A DNA stretch of 64,000 nt from positions 434,001 to 498,000 of the forward strand of contig NZ_VRSV01000002.1 in the NCBI RefSeq assembly GCF_008017415.1. Reading direction: 5' to 3'. This document shows, in pieces, positions 16,562 to 24,437 of this stretch. The position numbers and the translations under genes are program-made. This stretch comes from Microbacterium hatanonis. Lineage in GTDB: Bacteria; Actinomycetota; Actinomycetes; Actinomycetales; Microbacteriaceae. Each line of letters starts with the position of its first letter. The stretch's first letter is position 1. The notes under the pieces were generated by a model. It saw only the letters and a program-made list of their open reading frames with translations. It ran no database searches and was not told the origin of the DNA.

Positions 16562-17920
16562 ATGACCACCCATGTCGGCGACGGCGGCGACCAACGCGGA
16601 GATGCTGACGAGCGCAATCTCGTTCCGGCAAACACCGCGATGGCGCAGCCGCCGCCGGCGGACTCGTCTTCGCGGCGGGCCCCGGTCTTGGAGCCCGCCC
16701 CGGTTTCTTTCGGCGCGATACTTCTTCTGGTCGCGGCCACGTTCGGGTCGGGCATGGCCATGATTGTCCCGATGTCGTACTCGCTCGCGGTGCGACTTGA
16801 CCAGCTCGCTCCCGGGCGCGCCGATTTGCTCGGGTACATCCTCGGTATTGGGTCTGCGGCGACTCTGGTCGTCGCCCCGCTGTCCGGCATTCTCAGCGAC
16901 CGCACGCGGTCTCGGTGGGGGAGGCGCCGGCCGTTCACAGTCGCCGGCGTGGCCATCGGGATCATCGCGATCCCGGTCATGGCCTTTGCCCCCAATTTCG
17001 CGGTCTTGGCTGCTGGTTGGGTGCTGTCCACCGTCGGGTGGAACACCGCGGGTGGATCAATCGGCAACTGGCAGGCAGATCGGCTCCCACCGCAACAACG
17101 AGGGAAAGTGTCCGGGCTGACAGGCCTGGCCATGCAGGTCGCACCCGTTGTCGGAATCATCCTCGTGGGGACGGTTCGCGCGGAAACGCTGCTGGTATTC
17201 GTAATCCCGGCCGCCGCGGGGCTTGTCCTGGTCGGCTTGTTCGTGGTGTTCGCCCGCGATCCGGACAGTCGAGCGGTGGTGCACTCTGAGCCATTGACTC
17301 TCGGGCGCATCGTGCGCAGTTACGCCTTCAGCCCGCGCGCATTCCCAGACTTCGCGTGGAACTGGGTAGGGCGGTTCATCTTCTTCTTCGGACTGACCTT
17401 CGCCACCAGCTTCTCGGTGTACTTCTTCTCGCAGCGACTTGGCATTTCGGTGCCAGAGGTCGCGGGGTTCCAGGCGTTGACGGCTGCGCTGAGTATTGGC
17501 ACGGCACTCCTCGGGTCTCTTGGCGGCGGATGGGTAAGCGACCGTATCGGTCGCCGCAAACCCCTGATCGTCCTCGGCGCGCTGCTCTTCGCAATCGGGT
17601 GCACCACCTCGGCATTCGCGGGCAACGTTCCGAGCTTGATTGCGGGAACGTTGATCTCCTCGCTAGGCATTGCAACCTTCTCGGCCGTCGGCCAAGCGCT
17701 CACGCTCGACGTGCTTCCGAACCGCGACACCGAGGCCGGTCGCTATATGGCCATCACTCTTTTCGCCCAAAAGATCCCTGGTGTGCTGGCCCCTGCCGTT
17801 GCGCCGCTCGTGCTCGCACTCATGGGCGGCGGAAACTTCCTGGCGCTTTACCTCACAGCCGCCGTGCTTGCCGTGGCCGGCGGTTTGGTCATCGGCATCG
17901 GGGTGCGAAGCACTCGTTGA
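16562..17920 (+). CDS. MFS transporter, sugar type
   Basis: A 452-residue carrier with a 45-residue polar, proline- and alanine-rich N-terminal tail followed by about 12 membrane helices. The A-motif between helices 2 and 3 is SDRTRSRWGRRRPFT, a form typical of sugar:cation and sucrose-type MFS members, and a second copy, SDRIGRRKP, marks the start of the C-terminal half. It probably imports a glycoside or sugar acid used by the neighbouring GH1 and GH2 enzymes. It lies 28 nt after the GH1 stop and 32 nt before the SDR gene, so the three are likely co-transcribed. Confidence 0.85.
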   Translation: MTTHVGDGGDQRGDADERNLVPANTAMAQPPPADSSSRRAPVLEPAPVSFGAILLLVAATFGSGMAMIVPMSYSLAVRLDQLAPGRADLLGYILGIGSAATLVVAPLSGILSDRTRSRWGRRRPFTVAGVAIGIIAIPVMAFAPNFAVLAAGWVLSTVGWNTAGGSIGNWQADRLPPQQRGKVSGLTGLAMQVAPVVGIILVGTVRAETLLVFVIPAAAGLVLVGLFVVFARDPDSRAVVHSEPLTLGRIVRSYAFSPRAFPDFAWNWVGRFIFFFGLTFATSFSVYFFSQRLGISVPEVAGFQALTAALSIGTALLGSLGGGWVSDRIGRRKPLIVLGALLFAIGCTTSAFAGNVPSLIAGTLISSLGIATFSAVGQALTLDVLPNRDTEAGRYMAITLFAQKIPGVLAPAVAPLVLALMGGGNFLALYLTAAVLAVAGGLVIGIGVRSTR

Positions 17921-17952
17921 CACCCGCCCACTCATCAACATCTGGAGGAACT

Positions 17953-18783
17953 ATGCCCTACCCATTCACCGACGTCTCCGCCCACTCGCTGGCCGACCTC
18001 CTCTCGCTTGCCGGTCGGCGAGCGGTGGTTACCGGCGGCGCGCGTGGGCTCGGTAAGGCCATCGCGCTTCGGTTGGCGGAAGCGGGAGCCGACGTAGTTA
18101 TCGCCGACCTCGACGCCGGCCTCGCAACCGAGGCAGCGGCGGACGTCTCCGCTCGATTCGCCGGACGCGCCAAGGGCGTGCACATGGACGTGACCAACTC
18201 GGCCTCCGTCGCGAGCGCGGCGCAGGAAGCCGTCGACGCGTTTGGCGGCGTCGACATTTGGGTCAACAACGCCGGGATCTTCCCTGCGGTGCCGGTTCTT
18301 CAGACGCCAGACGACACCTGGGAACAAGTGTTCGCCGTCAACACGCGTGGAGTTTTCAATGGCTCGCGGGAGGCCGCCCGTCGGATGGACGGGGCCGGTG
18401 GGGTCATCGTGAACATCGTCTCGACCGCCGGGTTCCAGGGGACTGCCCCCGGGCTTTCGGCTTACGTCAGCTCCAAGCACGCGGTGCGCGGGATGACGAA
18501 GCAGATGGCGCTCGAGCTGGCTCCGCAAGGCATCCGGGTCCTCGGGGTCGCTCCGACCTTCGTACCGACTGAGGGCAACATCGCCGCGGCGGCCGCTGGC
18601 GCCGCTGCGCTCGAGGCGCAGGGTATCGACCCGAGCTCCGCGATGCCGGTGATGGCGCAGAGCTTGATTGGTCGGATCGGAACCCCCGATGACATCGCAC
18701 GAGTAGTGCTCTTCTGCGCCAGCGACCTCTCGGTCATCATGACCGGCAGCACCCTGCTCGCAGACGCTGGACAGACGATCTGA
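17953..18783 (+). CDS. SDR-family oxidoreductase
   Basis: A 276-residue classical SDR. The ATG at 17953 is preceded by GGAGGA and opens a short tail before the cofactor motif TGGARGLG (about residues 27-34). NNAG is present near 100, and the catalytic S-Y-K set includes SAYVSSKHA. The C-terminus (SDLSVIMTGSTLLADAG) is typical of dehydrogenases of sugar acids and related alcohols. It lacks the N-terminal module of the SDR at 2529. It sits between the sugar MFS gene and beta-glucuronidase, so a role in converting the glycone or aglycone is plausible, but the substrate is not evident. Confidence 0.88.
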   Translation: MPYPFTDVSAHSLADLLSLAGRRAVVTGGARGLGKAIALRLAEAGADVVIADLDAGLATEAAADVSARFAGRAKGVHMDVTNSASVASAAQEAVDAFGGVDIWVNNAGIFPAVPVLQTPDDTWEQVFAVNTRGVFNGSREAARRMDGAGGVIVNIVSTAGFQGTAPGLSAYVSSKHAVRGMTKQMALELAPQGIRVLGVAPTFVPTEGNIAAAAAGAAALEAQGIDPSSAMPVMAQSLIGRIGTPDDIARVVLFCASDLSVIMTGSTLLADAGQTI

Positions 18784-18802
18784 CGAGGGATCATGAAGCA
18801 AC

Positions 18803-18841
18803 TGGCAATCGATTGCCAGTCGCCTCGAATTCTGCTTTACT
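18803..18841 (+). promoter_or_regulatory. LacI-type operator 6 and uidA promoter
   Basis: TGGCAATCGATTGCCA (18803-18818) is a perfect 16-bp palindrome and the best operator of the set. Its right half TTGCCA (18813-18818) serves as -35, followed by a 17-nt spacer and TTTACT (18836-18841) as -10. The geometry is identical to that at 7780-7818. It should control uidA and the genes behind it. Confidence 0.82.
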
Positions 18842-18877
18842 TCACTCACACCCGCAACGTCGCGCAGGAAGGCCGCA

Positions 18878-20671
18878 ATGCTGAAGCCCCGCTCCACCCC
18901 GACCCGTGAACTCGTCAACCTCGATGGGGTCTGGCGCTTTGCCCTCGACTCTCGTGTGGATGACACGCCTTGGCTCGGTACTTTGCAGACACCGCTGGAG
19001 GCGGCAGTGCCGGCCTCGTACAACGACCAGTTCACCGACCCCGCAGTTCGCAAGCACGTCGGGTGGGTCTACTACCAGCGAACGGTGCGCGTGCCCCGCG
19101 GGTGGACGAACGACGATGTGCTGCTTCGATTCGACGCGGCTACGCACGCGGCGCGCGTGTACGTCGATGACGCTCTCGCGGGCGAGCACGTGGGCGGCTA
19201 CACCCCGTTCGATGTCGACATCACCGACCTCGTCCCCGCGGGAGGCGAGTTCCGCCTCACCGTGGCCGTGAGCGGGGACCTCACCAACGAGACGATCCCT
19301 CCGGGAAAGATCGAGATTGGTGCGACGGGCCGACAGAAGCAGGTCTACTTCCACGACTTCTTCAATTACGCGGGGCTCGCGAGGTCCGTGTGGCTCTACA
19401 GCCGCCCGAAGGCCCGCATCGAAGACATCGTCGTCATCACCGGTTTCGAGGGTGACGAAGGCACCGTCGAATACACTGTGGCCACCTCCGGTGAGGCTCA
19501 GGTGCGGGTTCGTCTCGCCGATACGACGGGCGCCCTCGTGGCTGAAGCCGACGGAGCGCAAGGTGTTCTCACCGTTCCCAACGTCACGTTGTGGAAGCCT
19601 GGTGCCGCCTACCTCTACGAGCTGACTGCTGAGCTCATCTCCGAGGATGAGGTAGTTGACAGCTACCCACTCGCCGTCGGTGTCCGCACCGTGGAGACGC
19701 GCGGCTACGAGTTCCTCATCAACGGCGAGCCGTTCTACTTCACCGGGTTCGGCAAGCACGAGGACACCGCCATTCGAGGCAAGGGGCACGATGACGCCTT
19801 CCTCGTTCACGATTTCCAGCTGCTGGACTGGGTCGGGGCGAACTCGTTCCGTACCTCGCACTACCCGTACGCCGAGGAAGTCCTCGAGTTCGCCGACCGC
19901 CACGGAATCGTCGTTATCGATGAAACCGCGGCCGTTGGCCTCAACATGGGCGTTGTCGGGGGAATGACGGGCACACCGCCGTTCCCGACGTTCTCTGAGC
20001 AGTACGCGAATGACAAGACCCAGGCCGCGCACGCTCAGCACCTTCGCGAACTCATCACGCGCGACCGCAACCACCCGTCGGTGGTGATGTGGAGCATCGC
20101 GAACGAGCCGGCTTCGAACGAAGAGGGGGCTCGAGAATACTTCGAGCCGCTCGTCAAGCTCGCGCGCGAGCTCGACCCCACCCGCCCCTTGACGTACTCC
20201 GTCGTCATGTTCGCCACCTTCAAGAACGACCTGATTGTCGATCTCTTCGACGTCGTCAGCATCAACCGCTATTACGGCTGGTACATCGCCGGCGGTGAAC
20301 TCGACGTAGCCGAGGCCTACCTTCGTGGGGACTTGCAGGGCTGGATCGACCGAGTCGAAAAGCCCATCATGATGAGCGAGTACGGCGCCGACACCGAGCC
20401 TGGGCTGCACTCGGTGTGGGAGGACCGCGTCTGGACTGAGGAGTACCAGATCGCGTACCTCGAAGCCAACCACCGGATCTTCGACCAGTTCCCCCAGTTC
20501 GTCGGCGAGCACGTGTGGAACTTCGCTGACTTCGCTACCGATAACGGACTGCACCGCGTCGACGGCAATAAGAAGGGCGTCTTCACGCGCGACCGCAAAC
20601 CGAAGGCCGCAGCTCGAGCGCTGCGAGCCCGGTGGCGCGGTCTGGACGGGCGCAAACCCGGGTCTGCCTAA
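18878..20671 (+). CDS. uidA: Beta-glucuronidase (GH2)
   Basis: A 597-residue GH2 enzyme very similar in layout to E. coli UidA (603 residues). It has a sugar-binding N-terminal domain, an immunoglobulin-like domain, then the catalytic barrel with acid/base E410 (IANEP) and nucleophile E501 (MMSEYGADTEPG). The Asn-x-Lys motif that holds the glucuronate carboxylate is present at N564-K566 (GNKKGVFTRDRKPK), which separates true glucuronidases from beta-galactosidases. There is no signal peptide, so glucuronides must be imported first. It releases D-glucuronate for UxaC. The perfect operator 6 lies in its promoter. Confidence 0.95.
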   Translation: MLKPRSTPTRELVNLDGVWRFALDSRVDDTPWLGTLQTPLEAAVPASYNDQFTDPAVRKHVGWVYYQRTVRVPRGWTNDDVLLRFDAATHAARVYVDDALAGEHVGGYTPFDVDITDLVPAGGEFRLTVAVSGDLTNETIPPGKIEIGATGRQKQVYFHDFFNYAGLARSVWLYSRPKARIEDIVVITGFEGDEGTVEYTVATSGEAQVRVRLADTTGALVAEADGAQGVLTVPNVTLWKPGAAYLYELTAELISEDEVVDSYPLAVGVRTVETRGYEFLINGEPFYFTGFGKHEDTAIRGKGHDDAFLVHDFQLLDWVGANSFRTSHYPYAEEVLEFADRHGIVVIDETAAVGLNMGVVGGMTGTPPFPTFSEQYANDKTQAAHAQHLRELITRDRNHPSVVMWSIANEPASNEEGAREYFEPLVKLARELDPTRPLTYSVVMFATFKNDLIVDLFDVVSINRYYGWYIAGGELDVAEAYLRGDLQGWIDRVEKPIMMSEYGADTEPGLHSVWEDRVWTEEYQIAYLEANHRIFDQFPQFVGEHVWNFADFATDNGLHRVDGNKKGVFTRDRKPKAAARALRARWRGLDGRKPGSA

Positions 20672-20681
20672 GCGGGTCATC

Positions 20682-21674
20682 GTGGGAATCGAAGCAACGG
20701 TGCTCCGGTGGGGGGTCATCGGCACGGGTCGTATCTGCGAAACGTTCGTGCCGGACATCCAGGCCGCGGGCGGGCGGGTCGTCGGGGTGTGGGGGAGAAC
20801 CGCCGAGAAGACAGACACCTTCGCCCAGGAACACGACATCCCTTTCGCGACCTTGGATCTCGAGCAGTTGCTCGGGCGTGACGACATAGACGTGGTCTAC
20901 GTCGCTACACCGCCCGCGACCCACCTGGACCTCTCAGTTCGGGCACTCCAGGCGGGAAAGCACGTCCTCGTGGAGAAGCCCATGGCTACTTCCGCCGCGG
21001 ATGTCGAACAGCTCTTTGACGTTGCTCGGTCTCACGACCGGTTTGTCATGGAAGCAATGTGGATGAAGTTCAATCCATTGCACGTCGAGGTGGTCCGGCG
21101 CATCCAAGCGGGACTCATTGGCGAACCGCGATACGTACGTGGTGCGTTCGGGATGCCGTTTCCCGCCGGCGGCAGCCGTTGGGATGCTGCACTCGGGGGG
21201 AGCACCGTATTGGACCAGGGCATTTACCCGGTGACGTTAGCCATCTGGGTACTCGGACAAGCAACCGAGTTGCTGGCTACTGGCACAGTCCGTGACGGCG
21301 TTGACGTGACGGCGCAGATCTCGATGGTGCACGAGAACGGACGCACTTCTCAGTTGGCGTGTTCAGTCCTGGAATTTGTTGACCCCTCAGCTTCGATGAG
21401 TGGAACAGCCGGGTGGGTAGAGATCCCCGCAATGTTCTGGGCGACCGACGTGGCGCACCTACACGCGGGATCTACGGGGGCTCTTTTCGGAAAGCCCGAG
21501 CTACTGACGAGGCCTCGAGAGGGCAACGGGTATATCCCCATGATCCGATCCGTGACCAAGGCCATCAGCTCAGGCCACCGTCAACACCCAGAACATGACC
21601 TGTCGGCCACAAGGTCCGTGGCGCGAGTACTGGACGCCGTCCGCGCACAGATCCACGGAGAAGTTCGCGCATGA
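20682..21674 (+). CDS. Gfo/Idh/MocA-family oxidoreductase
   Basis: A 330-residue NAD(P)-dependent sugar or inositol dehydrogenase-like protein. The N-terminal Rossmann motif is WGVIGTGRI (near residue 10), followed by VYVATPPATHLDL and the conserved catalytic EKP in HVLVEKPMA. The C-terminal domain is the GFO/IDH/MocA alpha/beta fold. The GTG start at 20682 lies 11 nt after uidA, and the stop overlaps the gluconokinase start, so the gene belongs to the uidA operon. It may oxidise a glycoside or sugar acid by the transient-oxidation chemistry known in this family, but its substrate cannot be deduced. Confidence 0.88.
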   Translation: MGIEATVLRWGVIGTGRICETFVPDIQAAGGRVVGVWGRTAEKTDTFAQEHDIPFATLDLEQLLGRDDIDVVYVATPPATHLDLSVRALQAGKHVLVEKPMATSAADVEQLFDVARSHDRFVMEAMWMKFNPLHVEVVRRIQAGLIGEPRYVRGAFGMPFPAGGSRWDAALGGSTVLDQGIYPVTLAIWVLGQATELLATGTVRDGVDVTAQISMVHENGRTSQLACSVLEFVDPSASMSGTAGWVEIPAMFWATDVAHLHAGSTGALFGKPELLTRPREGNGYIPMIRSVTKAISSGHRQHPEHDLSATRSVARVLDAVRAQIHGEVRA

Positions 21675-22162
21675 CCGCAATCGTCGTCATGGGCGTCTCC
21701 GCAGCCGGCAAGACCTCGGTCGCGCGCGAGCTCTCCTCCCACTTCGGTGCCTCCTGGGCAGACGCTGACCACCTGCACCCCGCCTCCAACGTCGCGAAGA
21801 TGGCTGCCGGGCATCCTCTCAACGACGAGGATCGCTGGCCGTGGCTAGACATCGTCGGGGAGCGACTGGCAGCTGACTCAGACATCGTCGTCGCCTGCTC
21901 GGCACTTCGGAGGGTCTACCGCGACCGGCTCCGCGCAGCACGCCCCGATACGCTGTTCTTGCTGCTGCATGCTGAGCGTTCTGTTTTGGCGTCTCGAGCT
22001 GCTTCGAGGAAGGATCACTTCATGCCGCCTTCCCTCCTGGACTCTCAGCTCGCGACTCTCGAGACGCTTGAGAGAGATGAGCGCGGAGTCATCATCGACG
22101 TCGAGCCGCCACTACACATCGTTGTGTCTGAGGCCACGGAATGGATTTCGCAGAATGCCTGA
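21671..22162 (+). CDS. Gluconokinase, GntK type
   Basis: A 163-residue kinase of the thermoresistant gluconokinase family, which makes 6-phosphogluconate from gluconate and ATP. The P-loop is GVSAAGKTS (residues 8-16), slightly altered from the usual GVSGSGKS. DADHLHPASNVAKMAAGHPLND is the diagnostic substrate segment, and CSALRRVYRDRLR and KDHFMP are typical further on. It overlaps its neighbours on both sides. It suggests that gluconate, perhaps formed by the preceding dehydrogenase, joins the pentose phosphate pathway. It is not the KDG kinase needed downstream of ManD, which is absent here. Confidence 0.88.
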   Translation: MTAIVVMGVSAAGKTSVARELSSHFGASWADADHLHPASNVAKMAAGHPLNDEDRWPWLDIVGERLAADSDIVVACSALRRVYRDRLRAARPDTLFLLLHAERSVLASRAASRKDHFMPPSLLDSQLATLETLERDERGVIIDVEPPLHIVVSEATEWISQNA

Positions 22163-23237
22163 CGAAGAGGGCGCGGCCAACCTCGCAGTAGCAAAGTCGG
22201 AAGAGCTCACCGCGAAGCTTCGCAGGCGCGGTGGCGCCGCCACGATCTACGACATTGCTGAGCTCGCCGGGGTGAATCCGTCGACGGTATCGCGAGCCCT
22301 GTCGAAGCCGGGACGCATCAGCGCCGCGACGGAAGCGAAGATCCGGGCGGCAGCCGACCAACTCAACTTCCGGTTCAACCCGATGGCTAGGGCGCTCCCG
22401 ACTGGCCGAAGTCACACGCTCGCGTTGGTCGTGGCCGACATCACCAACCCGGTTGTATTCGGCATCGTGCGCGGCGCTGAACAGGCCGCCAGCGCCGCGG
22501 GCTACACACTCGTTATTGCTGAGTCTCAGGAATCTGGCGAAGCCGAGGCCGAGGCCATTGAGCGGCTCATGCCCAGCGTGGACGGCCTGGTGATGGCGAC
22601 CACGCGACTCTCCGACGAGAGAATCGTCGACATCGCGGGCCGCAAGCCGGTGGTGCTCATCAACCGTGCCGTCGACAGCGTTCGTGGAGTTCTTCCCGAC
22701 ATCGAGAGTGGAGTAATCGAGCTGCTCGCTCACCTGACCGAGCTAGGGCATCGCTCCATCGTCTACCTGGCCGGGCCGGAAACGTCCTGGATCAGCGACC
22801 GACGATTCGAGCACATGCTTGAAGCGTCCGAACGCCTCGGGCTCGGACTGGTCGAGATCGGACCGAACGCTCCGACAATCGATGGCGGTCGCGCAGCACT
22901 TCGCCGTGTCATCGCGGCACGCGCCACTGCAGCGATTGCGTTCAACGATCTGATGGCCATCGGCCTCATGCAGGCCGCGGCGGACGCCGGCGTCGTCGTC
23001 CCAGGGCAGCTAAGCGTTTCCGGGTTCGATGACATTTTCGGCAGTGAGCTGATCTCACCTCCGCTGACAACGGTTCGAGCGCAGCTGGTTGAGGCCGGCG
23101 AGCGTGCAGTGACAGACCTTCTCGCAACCCTTGCGGGGGAGACTGACAAATCTTCCTCCCCTCTTCTCACTACCTCGCTCATCGTGCGGGGGTCTACCGG
23201 CATCGTTCCGCAGCCGGACAACGCGACCGCTAGATAG
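22155..23237 (+). CDS. LacI-family repressor, probable glucuronide regulon regulator
   Basis: A 360-residue LacI/GalR protein. The ATG at 22155 overlaps the gluconokinase stop. A 28-residue polar leader precedes the helix-turn-helix IYDIAELAGVNPSTVSRALS (31-50) and the hinge helix region PMARALPTG. The rest is a periplasmic-binding-protein-like effector domain, including FNDLMAIGLMQAA and ISVSGFDD-like LSVSGFDDI. It is the only LacI gene in the window and the last gene of the uidA operon, so it is the natural candidate to bind the six TGGCAATCGRTTGYCA sites. A uronate such as glucuronate, fructuronate or mannonate is a likely inducer (inference). Confidence 0.92.
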   Translation: MPDEEGAANLAVAKSEELTAKLRRRGGAATIYDIAELAGVNPSTVSRALSKPGRISAATEAKIRAAADQLNFRFNPMARALPTGRSHTLALVVADITNPVVFGIVRGAEQAASAAGYTLVIAESQESGEAEAEAIERLMPSVDGLVMATTRLSDERIVDIAGRKPVVLINRAVDSVRGVLPDIESGVIELLAHLTELGHRSIVYLAGPETSWISDRRFEHMLEASERLGLGLVEIGPNAPTIDGGRAALRRVIAARATAAIAFNDLMAIGLMQAAADAGVVVPGQLSVSGFDDIFGSELISPPLTTVRAQLVEAGERAVTDLLATLAGETDKSSSPLLTTSLIVRGSTGIVPQPDNATAR

Positions 23238-23377
23238 CGTCGCGGGAGCCCGGTGTGGTCGATGCCAGGGCGGGCGGTGTCATTGACGGCAGCGAGCGTC
23301 CCGCACTGAGCTTCGGGTTCGAGGAGTCGTCCTCAAACTCGGTCTGACCCGGCCGCGTTGGGGGGAGGCCGGGGGCG

Positions 23378-23415
23378 ATGGAGAGCACCTCGCCTAGGGA
23401 AGAGGTGCTCTCCAT
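23378..23415. terminator. Intrinsic terminator between lacI and the SMP-30 gene
   Basis: A perfect 14-bp stem, ATGGAGAGCACCTC (23378-23391) and its complement (23402-23415), with a 10-nt loop. It lies between two convergent genes and ends 5 nt before the leftward gene's stop codon, so it can serve both. Confidence 0.85.
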
Positions 23416-23420
23416 CCGTC

Positions 23421-24437
23421 CTAGCCCCCGTTTGACTGCTGGATGCCCTCAGCCAGGGCCTCGAACGAGTAAAGATACCCGCCGGCGGTGCCACTCACCG
23501 TGGCGTAAGCGGTCGATGTGCCGGGCGCAATGGCGATGTTGGTCGCCGAGCTCAGGCCGCCAGCATCCTCATCCGGGATAGTCACCGTTGTCAGCAGCTG
23601 GCCTTCGTCGTCGTACACGAGGATTTCCGGTCTCCCATGCAGGCCCACGTAAAGGTTCCCGGCCGAGTCGACAGCAATGGAGTCCACCTGACCGATACCG
23701 GCAGAGGCGTAGATTGCCGGATACGCAGTCGCGACCTCGTCGCCCCCGGGGGTCAGCGTCAGGCGGTCAACGCGGTTGCCTGTGTTCAAGCTGACCCAGA
23801 GTGCGTCTTGCTCCGGTGAGAACGCGATCCCATTCGGCGACGGCAACTCGTCGGCGAGAACGGTTGCGGAACCGCTCTGCGAGTCGACTCGGATCACCCG
23901 CCCCGTCGGTTCCCAATAGGGGGCCTGAGCACCTGCGGCGTCCGTGATGTAGAGCGAACCGTCCGGGCCGAATGAAAGATCGTCGGGTTGCATCGGGACG
24001 CCGTTCACAGGCCCAGTGAAGACCTTCTCGACGTCCGAACCCTCCTCGGACATGCTGAGGACGGCTCCCCCGAGGTAGTCCGTCACGTACAGGCGTCCGT
24101 CTTCCGGGCCGATCTGTGCAGAAGTCAGAGCACTGACGTCGTCGGTGTAGACCGATTCCGAAGTCTTCGCCTCGACATCGACACGGATTACCTTCGCCCC
24201 GCCCGGGGGTGCGGTTACGTCTACAAGGTAAAGATCCCCATCGGCACCAAACGTCGGGCCCTCCAACAGGGTCATCCCCGTCGCCTCGTGAACCTCCGTG
24301 ACCTGCATCACCCGCTCCGCGGTTTGCACGCCGGCCTGTGGTGGCGGAGGGGAAGGGACAGGCGCATCTTCCGGCGCCGCCGTGCACCCGGCTAGGAGCA
24401 CAACGGCGGCCGCCACCGCGAACCCAGCACGCCTCAT
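23421..24437 (-). CDS. SMP-30/gluconolactonase-like lipoprotein
   Basis: A 338-residue exported protein. The N-terminus has a hydrophobic run and the lipobox LLAGC (Cys near residue 18), followed by a proline-rich linker. The remainder is a beta-propeller of the SMP-30/Gluconolaconase/LRE-like type, with repeats such as DGDLYLVD, DGRLYVTDY, DGSLYITDA and AGNLYVGLHG. The family hydrolyses lactones, but NHL-like non-enzymatic propellers look similar, so the activity is only possible. Its start overlaps the stop of the upstream Baeyer-Villiger monooxygenase by four bases, so the two are co-translated. Confidence 0.82.
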   Translation of the reverse strand: MRRAGFAVAAAVVLLAGCTAAPEDAPVPSPPPPQAGVQTAERVMQVTEVHEATGMTLLEGPTFGADGDLYLVDVTAPPGGAKVIRVDVEAKTSESVYTDDVSALTSAQIGPEDGRLYVTDYLGGAVLSMSEEGSDVEKVFTGPVNGVPMQPDDLSFGPDGSLYITDAAGAQAPYWEPTGRVIRVDSQSGSATVLADELPSPNGIAFSPEQDALWVSLNTGNRVDRLTLTPGGDEVATAYPAIYASAGIGQVDSIAVDSAGNLYVGLHGRPEILVYDDEGQLLTTVTIPDEDAGGLSSATNIAIAPGTSTAYATVSGTAGGYLYSFEALAEGIQQSNGG

